64,000 nt of DNA from Paenibacillus sp. FSL R5-0912 (lineage in GTDB: Bacteria; Bacillota; Bacilli; Paenibacillales; Paenibacillaceae), in assembly GCF_000758605.1 (NCBI RefSeq), contig NZ_CP009282.1:4030001-4094000 (forward strand), given 5' to 3'. The translations under genes and the position numbers were made by a program. Positions 18,863 through 27,240 of this stretch are shown here, one piece after another. Within the stretch, counting starts at the first letter, position 1. Each line of letters begins with the position of its first letter. Below the pieces are notes generated by a model. It was not told the DNA's origin. It ran no database searches and worked only from the letters and a program-made list of their open reading frames with translations.

Positions 18863-19200
18863 CTACGGATACCAGTCGTTGCAGAAGAGAGGCTGTCTCG
18901 TAGCGCGGCGGTAAATACCGTTTATAGATCGCCTTCAACTGCCGGACGGAAAGTCCTGCAACAAGCAAGTAGACAAACGTATCTTAATTCATCACTTTCT
19001 TGGCGATTCAGGGAAGCAAGTGGAAAAACAGCAACTAATATTGATGACTTCCACTACTTTGGGTGAAACGGAATGATTTAAGTGCTGTTTTTCCACCTCT
19101 TGATTAAGCAGGGGTCATTCGCTCATCAGCAAGTGTAGAAAATCCAATTATTTCTGCACTCTCTATCATCCGGCATACCCAAAGGGTAGATCCACACACA
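18863..19200. other. Gene-free spacer with inverted repeats
   Basis: No credible gene. It contains the inverted copy of the 9.97 kb repeat (18975-18989) and a 14-bp perfect inverted repeat, GTGGAAAAACAGCA at 19020-19033 and TGCTGTTTTTCCAC at 19083-19096, separated by 49 bp. Confidence 0.6.
18975..19096. repeat. Dispersed intergenic repeat, inverted relative to 9.9 kb copy
   Basis: AAACGTATCTTAATT (18975-18989) is the reverse complement of 9966-9980, and GTGGAAAAACAGCAACTAAT (19020 onward) resembles AGTTGGAAAAATAGCAGTTACT at 9857. Shared order of short motifs in two unrelated spacers indicates a repeat family. Confidence 0.5.
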
Positions 19201-19210
19201 TGAAAAACAG

Positions 19211-19259
19211 AGGGCTGTCCCAAAAAGTCATTTCATGACTCAGGACAGGCCCTTTTTTT
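19211..19259 (+). terminator. Rho-independent terminator
   Basis: AGGGCTGTCC pairs with GGACAGGCCCT (one-base offset) with an AGTCATTTCATGACT mini-stem in the loop, followed by seven T. Confidence 0.8.
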
Positions 19260-19469
19260 GACTCAAACCCGGAGCCGATGCTCCTATATTTGCCTTACCC
19301 TATACACGCAGTTTCTTCCTCCGGCCGAATGTACTCTTCCCGTTCAATATCAACCTTATCATCTTCAGTTCATACTCCGTTCATATTGCCGTCATGAAGA
19401 GGACATGTTGCTTGACTATACTTCAGGTATGTCGTCAATGCGGCTATACAGATACAAGGACAGGAGAAG

Positions 19470-20465
19470 ATGAACGTGGCAGACACAGTAGCAACGCCAA
19501 CACCAAAAAGCGGGATCAAGAGCCGTAAGAAACGGAAATTATGGCTAAAAATAATTGGAGGTTTTATCGGGGCGCTCGTGCTGTTCTTGGGCATTACATT
19601 TGTTGCGAATGCGATCATTAACGGGTCCGAGAAGAAGAAAATCGAATCGTACGGCCAGTTCGTCAATGTAGACGGAAAAAATATGAATGTGCTGATTCAA
19701 GGCAGCGGTGAGCAGACGATCGTTCTCCTTCCGGGGCAAGGCACCCCGTCGCCTGTGCTTGATTTCAAGCTGGTGATTGATGAATTGGCCCCCGATTACA
19801 AAATAGTGGCGATCGAGCCTTTCGGCTATGGCCTCAGCGATGAGACGGATAAAGAAAGAACTACCGAGAACATTATCAGTGAAATTCATGAGGCTGTGCA
19901 GCAATTGGGTCTTAAGCGTTACATTCTGATGGGACACTCCATCACGGGGCTGTACGGGGTGTCGTATGTAAAAGCCTATCCGGATGAAGTTCAGGCTTTT
20001 GTCGGTATCGACAGCAGTGTTCCCAATCAGCCGGGCATGGATGTTAAATTACCTTTGAAAGCCATGCAGTTCGCGCAAGATTCAGGTCTGATGCGGTTGC
20101 TCAAACAATTCGGCGGAGATTTGTATAAATCCCTTGATTACGATGAGCATACCAAAGAACAGATGCGCTTGATTTCCAACCAGGTTGCGAATAATCCAAC
20201 ACTGATGAATGAGCTCAGTCACCTCGGTTCTAATTTCAAAAATGGTGAACAGCTCACCTACCCTAGTGACTTGCCGATATTGCTCTTTGTTCAATCCAAT
20301 AACAAGGACCATGAACAGTGGATTCCGCTGCATGAGGAGCAAGTCAAACTATCGGCACAGGGCAAAATGATTCCGATGGATGGCTCACATTACCTGCATC
20401 ATACGAAATACAAAGAAATCTCCGAGGAATTCAAGGAGTACATGAAGCAAATTCAATTGAAGTAA
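19470..20465 (+). CDS. Membrane-anchored alpha/beta hydrolase
   Basis: A 331-residue protein with a basic N-terminus (SGIKSRKKRKLWLK) and one membrane segment (IIGGFIGALVLFLGITFVANAI, about 27-50), placing the catalytic domain outside the membrane. The hydrolase fold begins at GKNMNVLIQGSG; the nucleophile elbow is GHSITG (Ser near 156). A likely acid Asp/Glu and the His in DGSHYLHHTKY near the C terminus complete the triad. The family covers esterases and epoxide hydrolases; the substrate is unknown. Ribosome site GGAG precedes ATG. It is followed by its own terminator, so it seems monocistronic. Confidence 0.8.
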   Translation: MNVADTVATPTPKSGIKSRKKRKLWLKIIGGFIGALVLFLGITFVANAIINGSEKKKIESYGQFVNVDGKNMNVLIQGSGEQTIVLLPGQGTPSPVLDFKLVIDELAPDYKIVAIEPFGYGLSDETDKERTTENIISEIHEAVQQLGLKRYILMGHSITGLYGVSYVKAYPDEVQAFVGIDSSVPNQPGMDVKLPLKAMQFAQDSGLMRLLKQFGGDLYKSLDYDEHTKEQMRLISNQVANNPTLMNELSHLGSNFKNGEQLTYPSDLPILLFVQSNNKDHEQWIPLHEEQVKLSAQGKMIPMDGSHYLHHTKYKEISEEFKEYMKQIQLK

Positions 20466-20488
20466 GCCGAATAGGATGACTCCTGATG

Positions 20489-20522
20489 AAACTGCAGTGC
20501 CGATCTGGTGCTGCAGTTTTTT
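20489..20522 (+). terminator. Rho-independent terminator
   Basis: AACTGCAGTGCC pairs with GGTGCTGCAGTT around a short GATCT loop, followed by TTTTTT. Confidence 0.8.
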
Positions 20523-20706
20523 GCCTGCGAGTAACCATTGAATAAGCTGTAGGATTCTACTCCTATAGAAAATTTAGCATTCCTATTTCTTTGCGAAACT
20601 CTTTATGGATCCGGGTCTAGTCCGTATAATTAGGAAGGGAAAGGAGAACCCTGCCTGGAATGAGCATGAGTGTACTTTATGGATCAATAGGGGGTTAATT
20701 AGATTG

Positions 20707-21954
20707 ATGAGACATGAAACAAGCGCAAAACCGCCAAGCCTGCTCCATAACCGGTTCCTGCAGACGATTCTTTTATCAAGCGTGCTGCTGCAGATTGGCA
20801 TCTGGGTGCGTAATTTTGCTATTCTTCTCTATGTTGCGGACAGAACCAACAATGATCCCTACGCTATTTCCCTGATCAGCGTAGCTGAATTCGCGCCAAT
20901 TTTTGTGTTTTCATTCATCGGAGGTACCTTTGCCGACCGCTGGCGGCCGAAGCGGACCATGATCTGGTGTGATTCACTGTCTGCAGTATCGGTGTTCGCC
21001 GTTCTGATGAGCATTCACTTCGGTTCTTGGGAATCCGTCTACCTGGTCGCTTTCATCTCGGCCATTCTGTCCCAGTTCTCCCAGCCTTCCAGCATGCGGT
21101 TGTTCAAGTATCATGTGCCGGAAGAACAGCTGCAGCAGGGCATGGCGCTCTTCCAATCGCTGATGGCCATCTTCATGGTGCTTGGGCCGATGCTGGGCAC
21201 TTTCGTGTACAGCACATTCGGTCTTGAGACCTCGATCGCTGTAATGGGCGTGGTCTTTCTGCTGTCTGCACTCGTCCTTGTTCGTCTGCCTGAGGACCAA
21301 ATGGCAGCCGGGACAGTCGCGGCCAAAGGCCAATTCCGCAAAGACTTCATCGAGGGCTTCCGGTATGTCTGGCAGAGCCAGGTACTGCGGATGCTCGGAC
21401 TCGCGTTTATTCTGGCTGGACTTTCGGTTGGAGTAGCCCAAGCGCTCAATCTGTTTATCGTAACAGAGCGGCTGGGCCGAAATGAGGAGTTCCTCCAGTA
21501 CATGCTGATGGTGAATGGAGCCGCCATGCTGATCGGGGGAGGCATAGTAGCCGTCTTCGCCAAAAAGGTTCCGCCTCAGCTTCTCTTGGCGATAGGCATG
21601 CTGACAGGCGCCATTTGTACCACGATTGTCGGGTTCTCGACAAGTATTCCGCTCACGCTGACCATCCAGTTTCTAAATGGGCTTGTTTTCCCTTGCATCC
21701 ATATCGGAATCAGTACAATGATTCTGAAGTGGTCACATACCTCCATTGTCGGCCGGGTCAACGGAGTGCTGAATCCGATGTTTGTCGGGATGATGGTTGT
21801 GTCCATGTCCTTCGCGGGTGCGCTTAAGAATTCCTTTTCACTCAGCACGATCTTTAGCGGAGCAGGTGTATTATTTCTCCTCGGCGCACTGGTGATGCTG
21901 CCGATCATGAATCAAAAAGCGCCGGATCTTGCTCCTGCTGCACAAGAAGCATAG
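20707..21954 (+). CDS. MFS transporter (drug/metabolite exporter type)
   Basis: About 415 residues with twelve predicted membrane helices and the MFS loop 2-3 motif GGTFADRWRPKR (motif A). The topology and the second-half loop resemble the MFS_3/enterobactin-exporter-like group, so export of a small molecule is likelier than uptake. The open frame extends upstream to 20605 but those 34 residues are polar and unlike the family; ATG 20707 (MRHETSAK...) starts right before helix 1, with GGGGG 10-15 bp upstream. A TATAAT box at 20625-20630 may be its promoter. Substrate unknown. Confidence 0.82.
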   Translation: MRHETSAKPPSLLHNRFLQTILLSSVLLQIGIWVRNFAILLYVADRTNNDPYAISLISVAEFAPIFVFSFIGGTFADRWRPKRTMIWCDSLSAVSVFAVLMSIHFGSWESVYLVAFISAILSQFSQPSSMRLFKYHVPEEQLQQGMALFQSLMAIFMVLGPMLGTFVYSTFGLETSIAVMGVVFLLSALVLVRLPEDQMAAGTVAAKGQFRKDFIEGFRYVWQSQVLRMLGLAFILAGLSVGVAQALNLFIVTERLGRNEEFLQYMLMVNGAAMLIGGGIVAVFAKKVPPQLLLAIGMLTGAICTTIVGFSTSIPLTLTIQFLNGLVFPCIHIGISTMILKWSHTSIVGRVNGVLNPMFVGMMVVSMSFAGALKNSFSLSTIFSGAGVLFLLGALVMLPIMNQKAPDLAPAAQEA

Positions 21955-22040
21955 CCTCATCATGGTAATTGGATCAGCCTGGCGTCAGTCGTACACTTAT
22001 TTCTATATTACGTGTTGCCCGACTGGCTGGTTTTACCTGA

Positions 22041-22093
22041 AAGGAACAGTTCTTCAAGTCACTTCAGTGACTAGAAGAACTGTTCCTTTTTTT
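22041..22093 (+). terminator. Rho-independent terminator
   Basis: AAGGAACAGTTCTTC pairs with GAAGAACTGTTCCTT, with AGTCAC/GTGACT pairing in the loop, followed by a T run. Very stable. Confidence 0.85.
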
Positions 22094-22210
22094 AATGGGG
22101 CTAACTAAGGCCATTAGTTGAAGAAAGGGAATTCAGCAATTATTTAACACCGGCTTTCAGTTTATTACTCAGTATGGATCAACTTTATATTAGGATTAAT
22201 CATTGGATTG

Positions 22211-22225
22211 ATGGAAGCGCTGCTA
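22211..22225 (+). promoter_or_regulatory. cre-like site before GH127 gene
   Basis: ATGGAAGCGCTGCTA resembles the catabolite responsive element with about two mismatches, about 50 bp upstream of the GTG start. Tentative. Confidence 0.35.
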
Positions 22226-22273
22226 TATACTTTCATTGTAAAATCAATGTCAGTATATTAAGGGGCTGCAGCA

Positions 22274-24151
22274 GTGAGAGAACTTAAGGGCAAGAACGTC
22301 GTTCTTCATGATAATGATCTGAAACGCAGGGAAGAAGCAAACCGGCGGTATTTAATGAAACTGACGAATGATAATCTCCTGTTTAACTATAAAGTCGAAG
22401 CAGGCAGATATGATGGCAGAGATATTCCAGAGGATGCACATGGTGGATGGGAGACGCCCGTCTGTCAGATCCGGGGGCATTTCCTTGGACATTGGCTGTC
22501 TGCCGCAGCTATGCGGTTTCATGAGACCGGTGATCTTGAACTCAAACTCAAAGCGGATCTCATCCTGGACGAGCTGGCCGAATGCCAGAAGGACAACGGT
22601 GGACAATGGGCAGCGCCTATTCCGGAGAAATATTTACATTGGGTTGCTCAAGGCAAAGCGATATGGGCTCCGCAGTATAATATCCATAAATTATTCATGG
22701 GACTTGTGGATATGTACCAGTTCACCGGCAGTCAGAAGGCGCTTGAGATAGCCGATCGCTTCGCGGACTGGTTCTTGGAGTGGAGCAGTACCTTCACCAG
22801 AGAGAAATTCGATGATATTCTCGACATGGAGACAGGCGGAATGCTTGAAGCCTGGGCGGACCTGCTTCATATTACAGGAAATGATAAATACAAGACCTTG
22901 CTGGAGCGTTATTACCGCAGCAGACTGTTCCGCCCGTTACTGGAGAACAAGGACCCGTTGACCAACATGCATGCCAACACTACCATTCCTGAGGTACTCG
23001 GCTGTGCCAGAGCTTACGAGGTTACCGGCGAGCAGAGATGGATGGACATTGTCACGGCCTACTGGAAATGTGCGGTCTCAGAGCGGGGAACGCTGGCAAC
23101 TGGCGGGAATACGGCAGGTGAAGTGTGGATGCCTAAGATGAAGATCAAGGCCCGCCTCGGGGATAAGAATCAGGAACACTGCACAGTGTATAACATGATT
23201 CGTCTGGCTGAGTTTCTGTTCCGGCATACTTCCCATCCGGCCTATGCGCAGTATATCGAATACAATATGTATAACGGAATTATGGCTCAAGCCTATTACC
23301 AGGAATATCATCTGACCGGCAATAAGCATAATAATCCCGGATCAGGACTACTCACTTATTTCCTGCCGATGAAGGCAGGCCTGCGGAAGGATTGGAGTTC
23401 GGAGACCGATAGCTTCTTCTGCTGTCACGGAACGATGGTACAAGCCAATGCAGCATTGAACAGAGGGATTTATTATCAGGATCAGAACGATGTCTATGTA
23501 TGCCAGTATTTCCGTTCTGAGCTGACCACGGTGCTGGGCGGAGAGAGCGTCCGGATTCAGCAATCGCAGGATTACATGAGCGGAAGCATGCTGGACTCCT
23601 CGAACACCGCAGGACAACAGGAATTGAATGAGATTACTGCACTTCACGAGAACCTGCCTGATTATAAAAAATATGATTTCGTAGTCCATACCGCCTCTGC
23701 CCAAGCATTTGCCATCCATTTACGCATACCTGACTGGATCATGTCGGAAGCCGTTATCTATGTGAACGATCAGCTTCACGGGAAATCTGCGGATCACAAT
23801 GCCTTCTATAGTATCATGCGGAATTGGAAGGACGGCGACCGGATCAGCATCATTCTGCCGGTCGGCATCCGCTTCATTCCTCTGCCGGACGATGAACAGA
23901 CCGGAGCCTTCCGGTTTGGTCCTGAAGTGCTGGCCGGAATCTGCGAGAACGAACGGATTCTGTTCACACCGTCAGAGGATGTGTCCTCTGAAATCATCAT
24001 GGAGAATGAACGGGAGTGGGGCAGCTGGCGTTATTTCTTCAAGACTGCTAACCAGGACCCGGGAATTCAGCTGAGAAGAATCCGGGATATAGGTTATGAA
24101 CCGTATCAGGTGTACTTTACGGTAAAAAAAGTTAATACGCCTATTTCTTAA
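22274..24151 (+). CDS. Glycoside hydrolase family 127 (beta-L-arabinofuranosidase-type)
   Basis: A 625-residue protein with no signal peptide, so cytoplasmic. It has the complete DUF1680/GH127 signature: a candidate acid/base Glu in TAGEVWMP, the EHC pair in NQEHCTVYNM (zinc ligands) and the double Cys in SFFCCHGTM (zinc ligand and nucleophilic Cys in the characterised Bifidobacterium enzyme). Length is typical. These enzymes remove beta-L-arabinofuranose, for example from hydroxyproline-linked arabinooligosaccharides. Start is GTG 22274 behind AAGGGG. Its stop overlaps, on the opposite strand, the stop of a decayed histidine kinase. It complements the GH43/GH127-like genes at 10-15 kb. Confidence 0.87.
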   Translation: MRELKGKNVVLHDNDLKRREEANRRYLMKLTNDNLLFNYKVEAGRYDGRDIPEDAHGGWETPVCQIRGHFLGHWLSAAAMRFHETGDLELKLKADLILDELAECQKDNGGQWAAPIPEKYLHWVAQGKAIWAPQYNIHKLFMGLVDMYQFTGSQKALEIADRFADWFLEWSSTFTREKFDDILDMETGGMLEAWADLLHITGNDKYKTLLERYYRSRLFRPLLENKDPLTNMHANTTIPEVLGCARAYEVTGEQRWMDIVTAYWKCAVSERGTLATGGNTAGEVWMPKMKIKARLGDKNQEHCTVYNMIRLAEFLFRHTSHPAYAQYIEYNMYNGIMAQAYYQEYHLTGNKHNNPGSGLLTYFLPMKAGLRKDWSSETDSFFCCHGTMVQANAALNRGIYYQDQNDVYVCQYFRSELTTVLGGESVRIQQSQDYMSGSMLDSSNTAGQQELNEITALHENLPDYKKYDFVVHTASAQAFAIHLRIPDWIMSEAVIYVNDQLHGKSADHNAFYSIMRNWKDGDRISIILPVGIRFIPLPDDEQTGAFRFGPEVLAGICENERILFTPSEDVSSEIIMENEREWGSWRYFFKTANQDPGIQLRRIRDIGYEPYQVYFTVKKVNTPIS

Positions 24152-24275
24152 AGATTCAGCGTAATAATAAATTTGGCACCTCCGCCAGGGGGTATCGCTG
24201 ACGGTCAATGCTGCTCTATGCAGCTTCACAATCTCAAAGGCAATACCCACAGTCCGAGTCCGAAGTGCACCATTG
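24148..24275 (-). pseudogene. Histidine kinase C-terminal remnant
   Basis: On the minus strand, fragments of an HATPase domain can be read across frameshifts: FGLGLW in one frame, then GIAFEIVKLHRAALTVSDT in another, then PGGGAKFIITLNL and a stop in a third. These correspond to the G2 box (GLGLxIxKxIVxLHxGxIxVxS) and the C-terminal PGxGxxFxxxLPL strand. Everything upstream of the domain is gone. Confidence 0.6.
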
Positions 24276-24383
24276 CATAGAAAGGAACAGCAAAAAGAGC
24301 CTGTTATACTCGTACATTTACGAGTACAAAAGTGTAAGCAACGACGCCAAGCTTTTTTCGATATAAAGGGAATTAAACTAAAT

Positions 24384-24445
24384 AGAAATCGCTCACTTTG
24401 GTAAAATGGAGGCACCACCAAACCATTTCCAAAGGAGCGATTTCT
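24384..24445. repeat. Long imperfect hairpin, possible IS or MITE end
   Basis: AGAAATCGCTCACTTTGG (24384-24401) pairs with CCAAAGGAGCGATTTCT (24429-24445), and AAATGG/CCATTT pair inside. The total stem is about 23 bp with a one-base bulge and a 13-base loop. The flank reads into a short TTG-initiated ORF behind AAAGGAG that runs into the oxidoreductase 3' end. No T run follows on the plus strand. It may be the leader of a lost insertion element. Confidence 0.45.
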
Positions 24446-24484
24446 TTGTATATGCCTTCGTCAACCGGCTGGACAACTGATAAG

Positions 24485-25702
24485 TTATCGGTGAACCAGG
24501 GGTCTGCTCTGCAGGTAGAGGTCCAGATCCGGGCTGGCCCCCTTTAGTATCATGTCCGACACAATTTTGGCCAGAACACCGTTATATACCGTTCCGTTAT
24601 CCCCATAAGCCATAAGGATATAACAATGAGGATAGCCATCATACCGGCCGATGACAGGCAGACCATCATGTGTTCCTCCGTAAAAAGCTCCGAAATAGTA
24701 TTCCGGCTGAGCCGGTATATCCGGGAAGAGCGCGTTAAAGGCTTCAAGAAGTTTGTCTCTGCTTGCCGGGATTCTAGAATCCCTTGTCTCGGCGAAAGTA
24801 GTATCTTTATCCATTCCTCCAATAATGATCCGGTTATCCGGGGTAGTTCGCATATATACATATGGGCGTGCGGTCTCCCATATTAATGTTCTTTTAGGCC
24901 AGCTTGAAAGATCGGCGACCGGCTTGGTAATGACAGCATAGGAACTAGCCAGTGTAGCATTTTTTTCAGTTTTGAAGTCGCTGTCTTCATAACCGGCTGC
25001 AATAATAACATGTCTGGCCCGGATCTCGCGGTGTTCTTTGGTATAAAACAAGGCATAATCCTGTTCGAAACGTCTTCCTGTTATTTCCGTATCCTCATAG
25101 ATCATTCCTCCCTGAGACCTGGCCTTCTCAAGAAGCCCATATACAAATTTGAGCGGGTTCATCTCAGCATCCTCATAGTAGTACAGCGCCGCTTCCTTCT
25201 GAAAAGGATACAGGCCGGATATATGCTGCGCATCCAATAGATCCACTTTGAACCCGTGCTTCTGCAGGAGTGCATGTTCTTCGGCCAAAGCAGAGACATC
25301 TTCCTTATAGCTTGCATAATACAGGCTGTCCCGTCTGATGAAATCCGGATCAATGGGTAACTGCCGGCTTACTTGCTCTATGTCATTAATCGACTGCTCA
25401 CATAGTTTAAGATGACGCGCAGCGGCTTCTTCGCCAAAGGAATGACTCAGCGATACAAAGCTTTTCTCTCCGGCGTATTGAATCAAAGCTGTATTGGCGC
25501 TGGTGCTGCCTTCCCCAGCTTTTCTTTTGTCCACAACAACGACGCTCATCCCCTGCTCGCTAAGGATACTTGCACATTGGGCGCCCGAGCTGCCCGCACC
25601 AATAATCAGCACATCACAAGCGATATCCTCTTCCAGCTTAGGGTAAGAAGGAGGATTAACCAGCGTTGTGGGCCAGTACAATTTACCACTCTGCAGATCC
25701 AT
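24485..25702 (-). CDS. FAD-dependent oxidoreductase (DAO family)
   Basis: A 405-residue flavoprotein of the glycine/D-amino-acid oxidase type. The dinucleotide-binding motif is DVLIIGAGSSGAQCASILSEQG (near 30) followed by VVVDKRKAGEGSTSANTA, and the C-terminal FAD contact is GTHDGLPVIGR...MAYGDNGTVYNGVLAKI. Homologues oxidise amino acids or other amines with FAD in the cytoplasm; no specific substrate can be named. Length is usual. It stands alone, on the opposite strand from its neighbours, surrounded by gene fragments and near a large hairpin, which suggests an insertion or survival within a rearranged region. Confidence 0.82.
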   Translation of the reverse strand: MDLQSGKLYWPTTLVNPPSYPKLEEDIACDVLIIGAGSSGAQCASILSEQGMSVVVVDKRKAGEGSTSANTALIQYAGEKSFVSLSHSFGEEAAARHLKLCEQSINDIEQVSRQLPIDPDFIRRDSLYYASYKEDVSALAEEHALLQKHGFKVDLLDAQHISGLYPFQKEAALYYYEDAEMNPLKFVYGLLEKARSQGGMIYEDTEITGRRFEQDYALFYTKEHREIRARHVIIAAGYEDSDFKTEKNATLASSYAVITKPVADLSSWPKRTLIWETARPYVYMRTTPDNRIIIGGMDKDTTFAETRDSRIPASRDKLLEAFNALFPDIPAQPEYYFGAFYGGTHDGLPVIGRYDGYPHCYILMAYGDNGTVYNGVLAKIVSDMILKGASPDLDLYLQSRPLVHR

Positions 25703-25775
25703 ATCAGTCGCTCTCCCTTATTCATATTTCGACGCTTAGTATGGTCACATTACTGCTGTCTGATTCACGTCCTGA

Positions 25776-26150
25776 GGTACCCTTGAACTGATTGACGATC
25801 TTGTTAAACAAGTAGAAGCCTCTCACCAACCTCAATGTCCGTTAGGGGCTGGCATTGACCGTGGACCGGAACGTTATGCCGCCTACAATCAGGCGAATTT
25901 GAGCAAGGCCAAGGAATTGCTGGCGTACGACCAGTACGTGAAGCAGGCAGAGCAGACCTTCGACACCGCGAAGCAGGTTGAGTTGTATGCCAAAGCGGAG
26001 CAATTGCTTATGAACCAAGCAGTCATGCTGCCGCTCCATAATTATGTGGACGATATTATACGCAATCCCCGATTTGTTCGCAGCTCTACACAGGAAACTT
26101 TGCTTGATAAAAGTCAAGACGGAGTAGTACAATGTCAGCAACGATTTTGA
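25776..26150 (+). pseudogene. Oligopeptide/nickel-type ABC binding protein, C-terminal remnant
   Basis: The frame has no start and follows a stop at 25773-25775. It reads ...CPLGAGIDRGPERYAAYNQANLSKAKELLA, then jumps to YDQYVKQAEQTFDTAKQVELYAKAEQLLMNQAVMLPLHNYVDDII. Both pieces match an OppA-type solute-binding protein: the DxxKAKxLLAEAG segment and the C-terminal KxELYxxAEQxLxxxAPxxPLxxY segment. About 100-150 residues that should lie between them are missing, so it is an internally deleted, N-truncated remnant. Confidence 0.65.
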
Positions 26151-26167
26151 CCTAGAGGAGTGAAATC

Positions 26168-26311
26168 ATGTCATTCTCCATTACAGAAGCATCGGATAGG
26201 CTCGGGTGTCCAGCGCATACGATCCGTTATTATGAGAACGAAGGATTGCTGCCGCATATCACGCGGGACGAGCATGGCAACAGGATATTCGAACAAGAGG
26301 ATTTGGATTGA
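26168..26311 (+). pseudogene. MerR-family regulator, N-terminal fragment
   Basis: ATG behind AGAGGAG starts MSFSITEASDRLGCPAHTIR..., the winged-helix DNA-binding half of a MerR regulator, then stops after 47 residues (...FEQEDLD). The intact paralogue at 46154-46576 begins MAFTIKEASERLGCPAHTIR and continues LDWIRLMTCF. The break falls exactly at LD(W), where the sequence joins an aldehyde dehydrogenase tail, so it is a deletion scar. Confidence 0.8.
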
Positions 26312-26313
26312 GA

Positions 26314-26424
26314 ATGAAATTCGGTGGATTCAAGCAATCCGGGATTGGCAGGGAATTCGGCGTATATGGCCTGCAAGAGTATGTAGAACCCAAAACCATT
26401 TTGGGTCACGATACGATACAATAA
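26314..26424 (+). pseudogene. Aldehyde dehydrogenase, C-terminal fragment
   Basis: Reads KFGGFKQSGIGREFGVYGLQ then EYVEPKTIL..., the conserved C-terminal signature of NAD-dependent aldehyde dehydrogenases (PFGGxKxSGxGRExGxYGLxEYxExK). Only about 36 residues remain, fused 2 bp after the MerR fragment's stop. MerR regulators of this group often sit next to aldehyde-detoxifying genes, so the two fragments may be the ends of one deleted locus. Confidence 0.8.
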
Positions 26425-26530
26425 CTGAGAATATCACCGATGACCAGCGAATCCAGCCCATGTCGCCGCTAGTGCATTTACGCAAGCATATGGGGTTGAA
26501 TCAATAAACTACGGAATAGGAGAGAATTCA

Positions 26531-26833
26531 ATGATTGATTTAGTACAACTTCAAAAAATAGTGTATCAGAATAAGATCGAGAAGGGGTTTAATGTTACAG
26601 ATATTTATCAAGAATTTTGTCTGATCCAAGGGGAACTATCTGAAGCCTGCGAAGCTTACCGAAAAAAGAAAGACGACCTCGGTGAAGAATTGGCGGACGT
26701 TGCCATTTACCTAATTGGACTCTCTGAGATTCTGGGGATTAACTTGGAAGAAGAGATTATGAAAAAGATCGAAAAAAATGAAAAAAGGATCTATGAGAAT
26801 AGAGATGGAGTGCTTGTAAAAGTGAAGGAATAA
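26531..26833 (+). CDS. MazG-like NTP pyrophosphohydrolase-family protein
   Basis: A 100-residue all-helical protein with the MazG/dUTPase-like metal-binding pattern: EFCLIQGELSEACEAYRKKK (ExxE, near 29-40) and GEELADVAIYLIGLSEILGI (ExxD, near 53-57). Such small MazG-like proteins hydrolyse NTPs or dNTPs to NMP and pyrophosphate. The start follows GGAGAG. It has its own terminator 40 bp downstream. Confidence 0.82.
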   Translation: MIDLVQLQKIVYQNKIEKGFNVTDIYQEFCLIQGELSEACEAYRKKKDDLGEELADVAIYLIGLSEILGINLEEEIMKKIEKNEKRIYENRDGVLVKVKE

Positions 26834-26871
26834 TCTCAAGCCAGAAGGAGTGCATTCATGAAGTATTGCTT

Positions 26872-26899
26872 AAGGCCCGCGATCTTTCGCGGGCCTTTT
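26872..26899 (+). terminator. Rho-independent terminator after MazG-like gene
   Basis: AAGGCCCGCG-ATCTTT-CGCGGGCCTT, followed by T residues. A 16-codon ORF (ATG 26859 behind AAGGAG) runs through the stem; see findings. Confidence 0.85.
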
Positions 26900-27205
26900 A
26901 GTTAGGGATAAAATGGCTAACTATCTTCTCAACCTGTTAAATTTGATATCTATGAAGGTTATTATTCAAGAAGCCTGGGGAGAAAACTATTGGAGAAGCT
27001 TTAGATTTCAGGAGGATTTATAGCGCTTTCAACAGATAGAGGATGCGTAAACCTTCCCCATATCCTTCGGGATGAAAAGGAAAGGATTTTCGTTGTTTAA
27101 ATGGTGAATATCAACAATTAAGATTCTTATCTGAATTCAAGGCCTGTACATATGGGGAGAGGAATTATCCTCAGATGTGGAAGGATAAATAATAAGTGTA
27201 AAGTA
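26900..27205. other. AT-rich gene-free spacer upstream of NRPS promoter
   Basis: About 300 bp with no ORF of note, no clear repeats and AT content higher than the left part of the window. It ends at the promoter described next. Confidence 0.5.
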
Positions 27206-27234
27206 TTGACATAGGAAAAATATGGAGCTAATAT
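27206..27234 (+). promoter_or_regulatory. Sigma-A promoter of the NRPS/ABC operon
   Basis: TTGACA (27206-27211), a 17-bp spacer and TAATAT (27229-27234). Transcription would start near 27241. Confidence 0.75.
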
Positions 27235-27240
27235 GATGTT

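Noticed and set aside
26168..26424. A MerR-aldehyde dehydrogenase fusion gene
   Set aside because: The two pieces are in different frames with a stop between them, and each is only a fragment.
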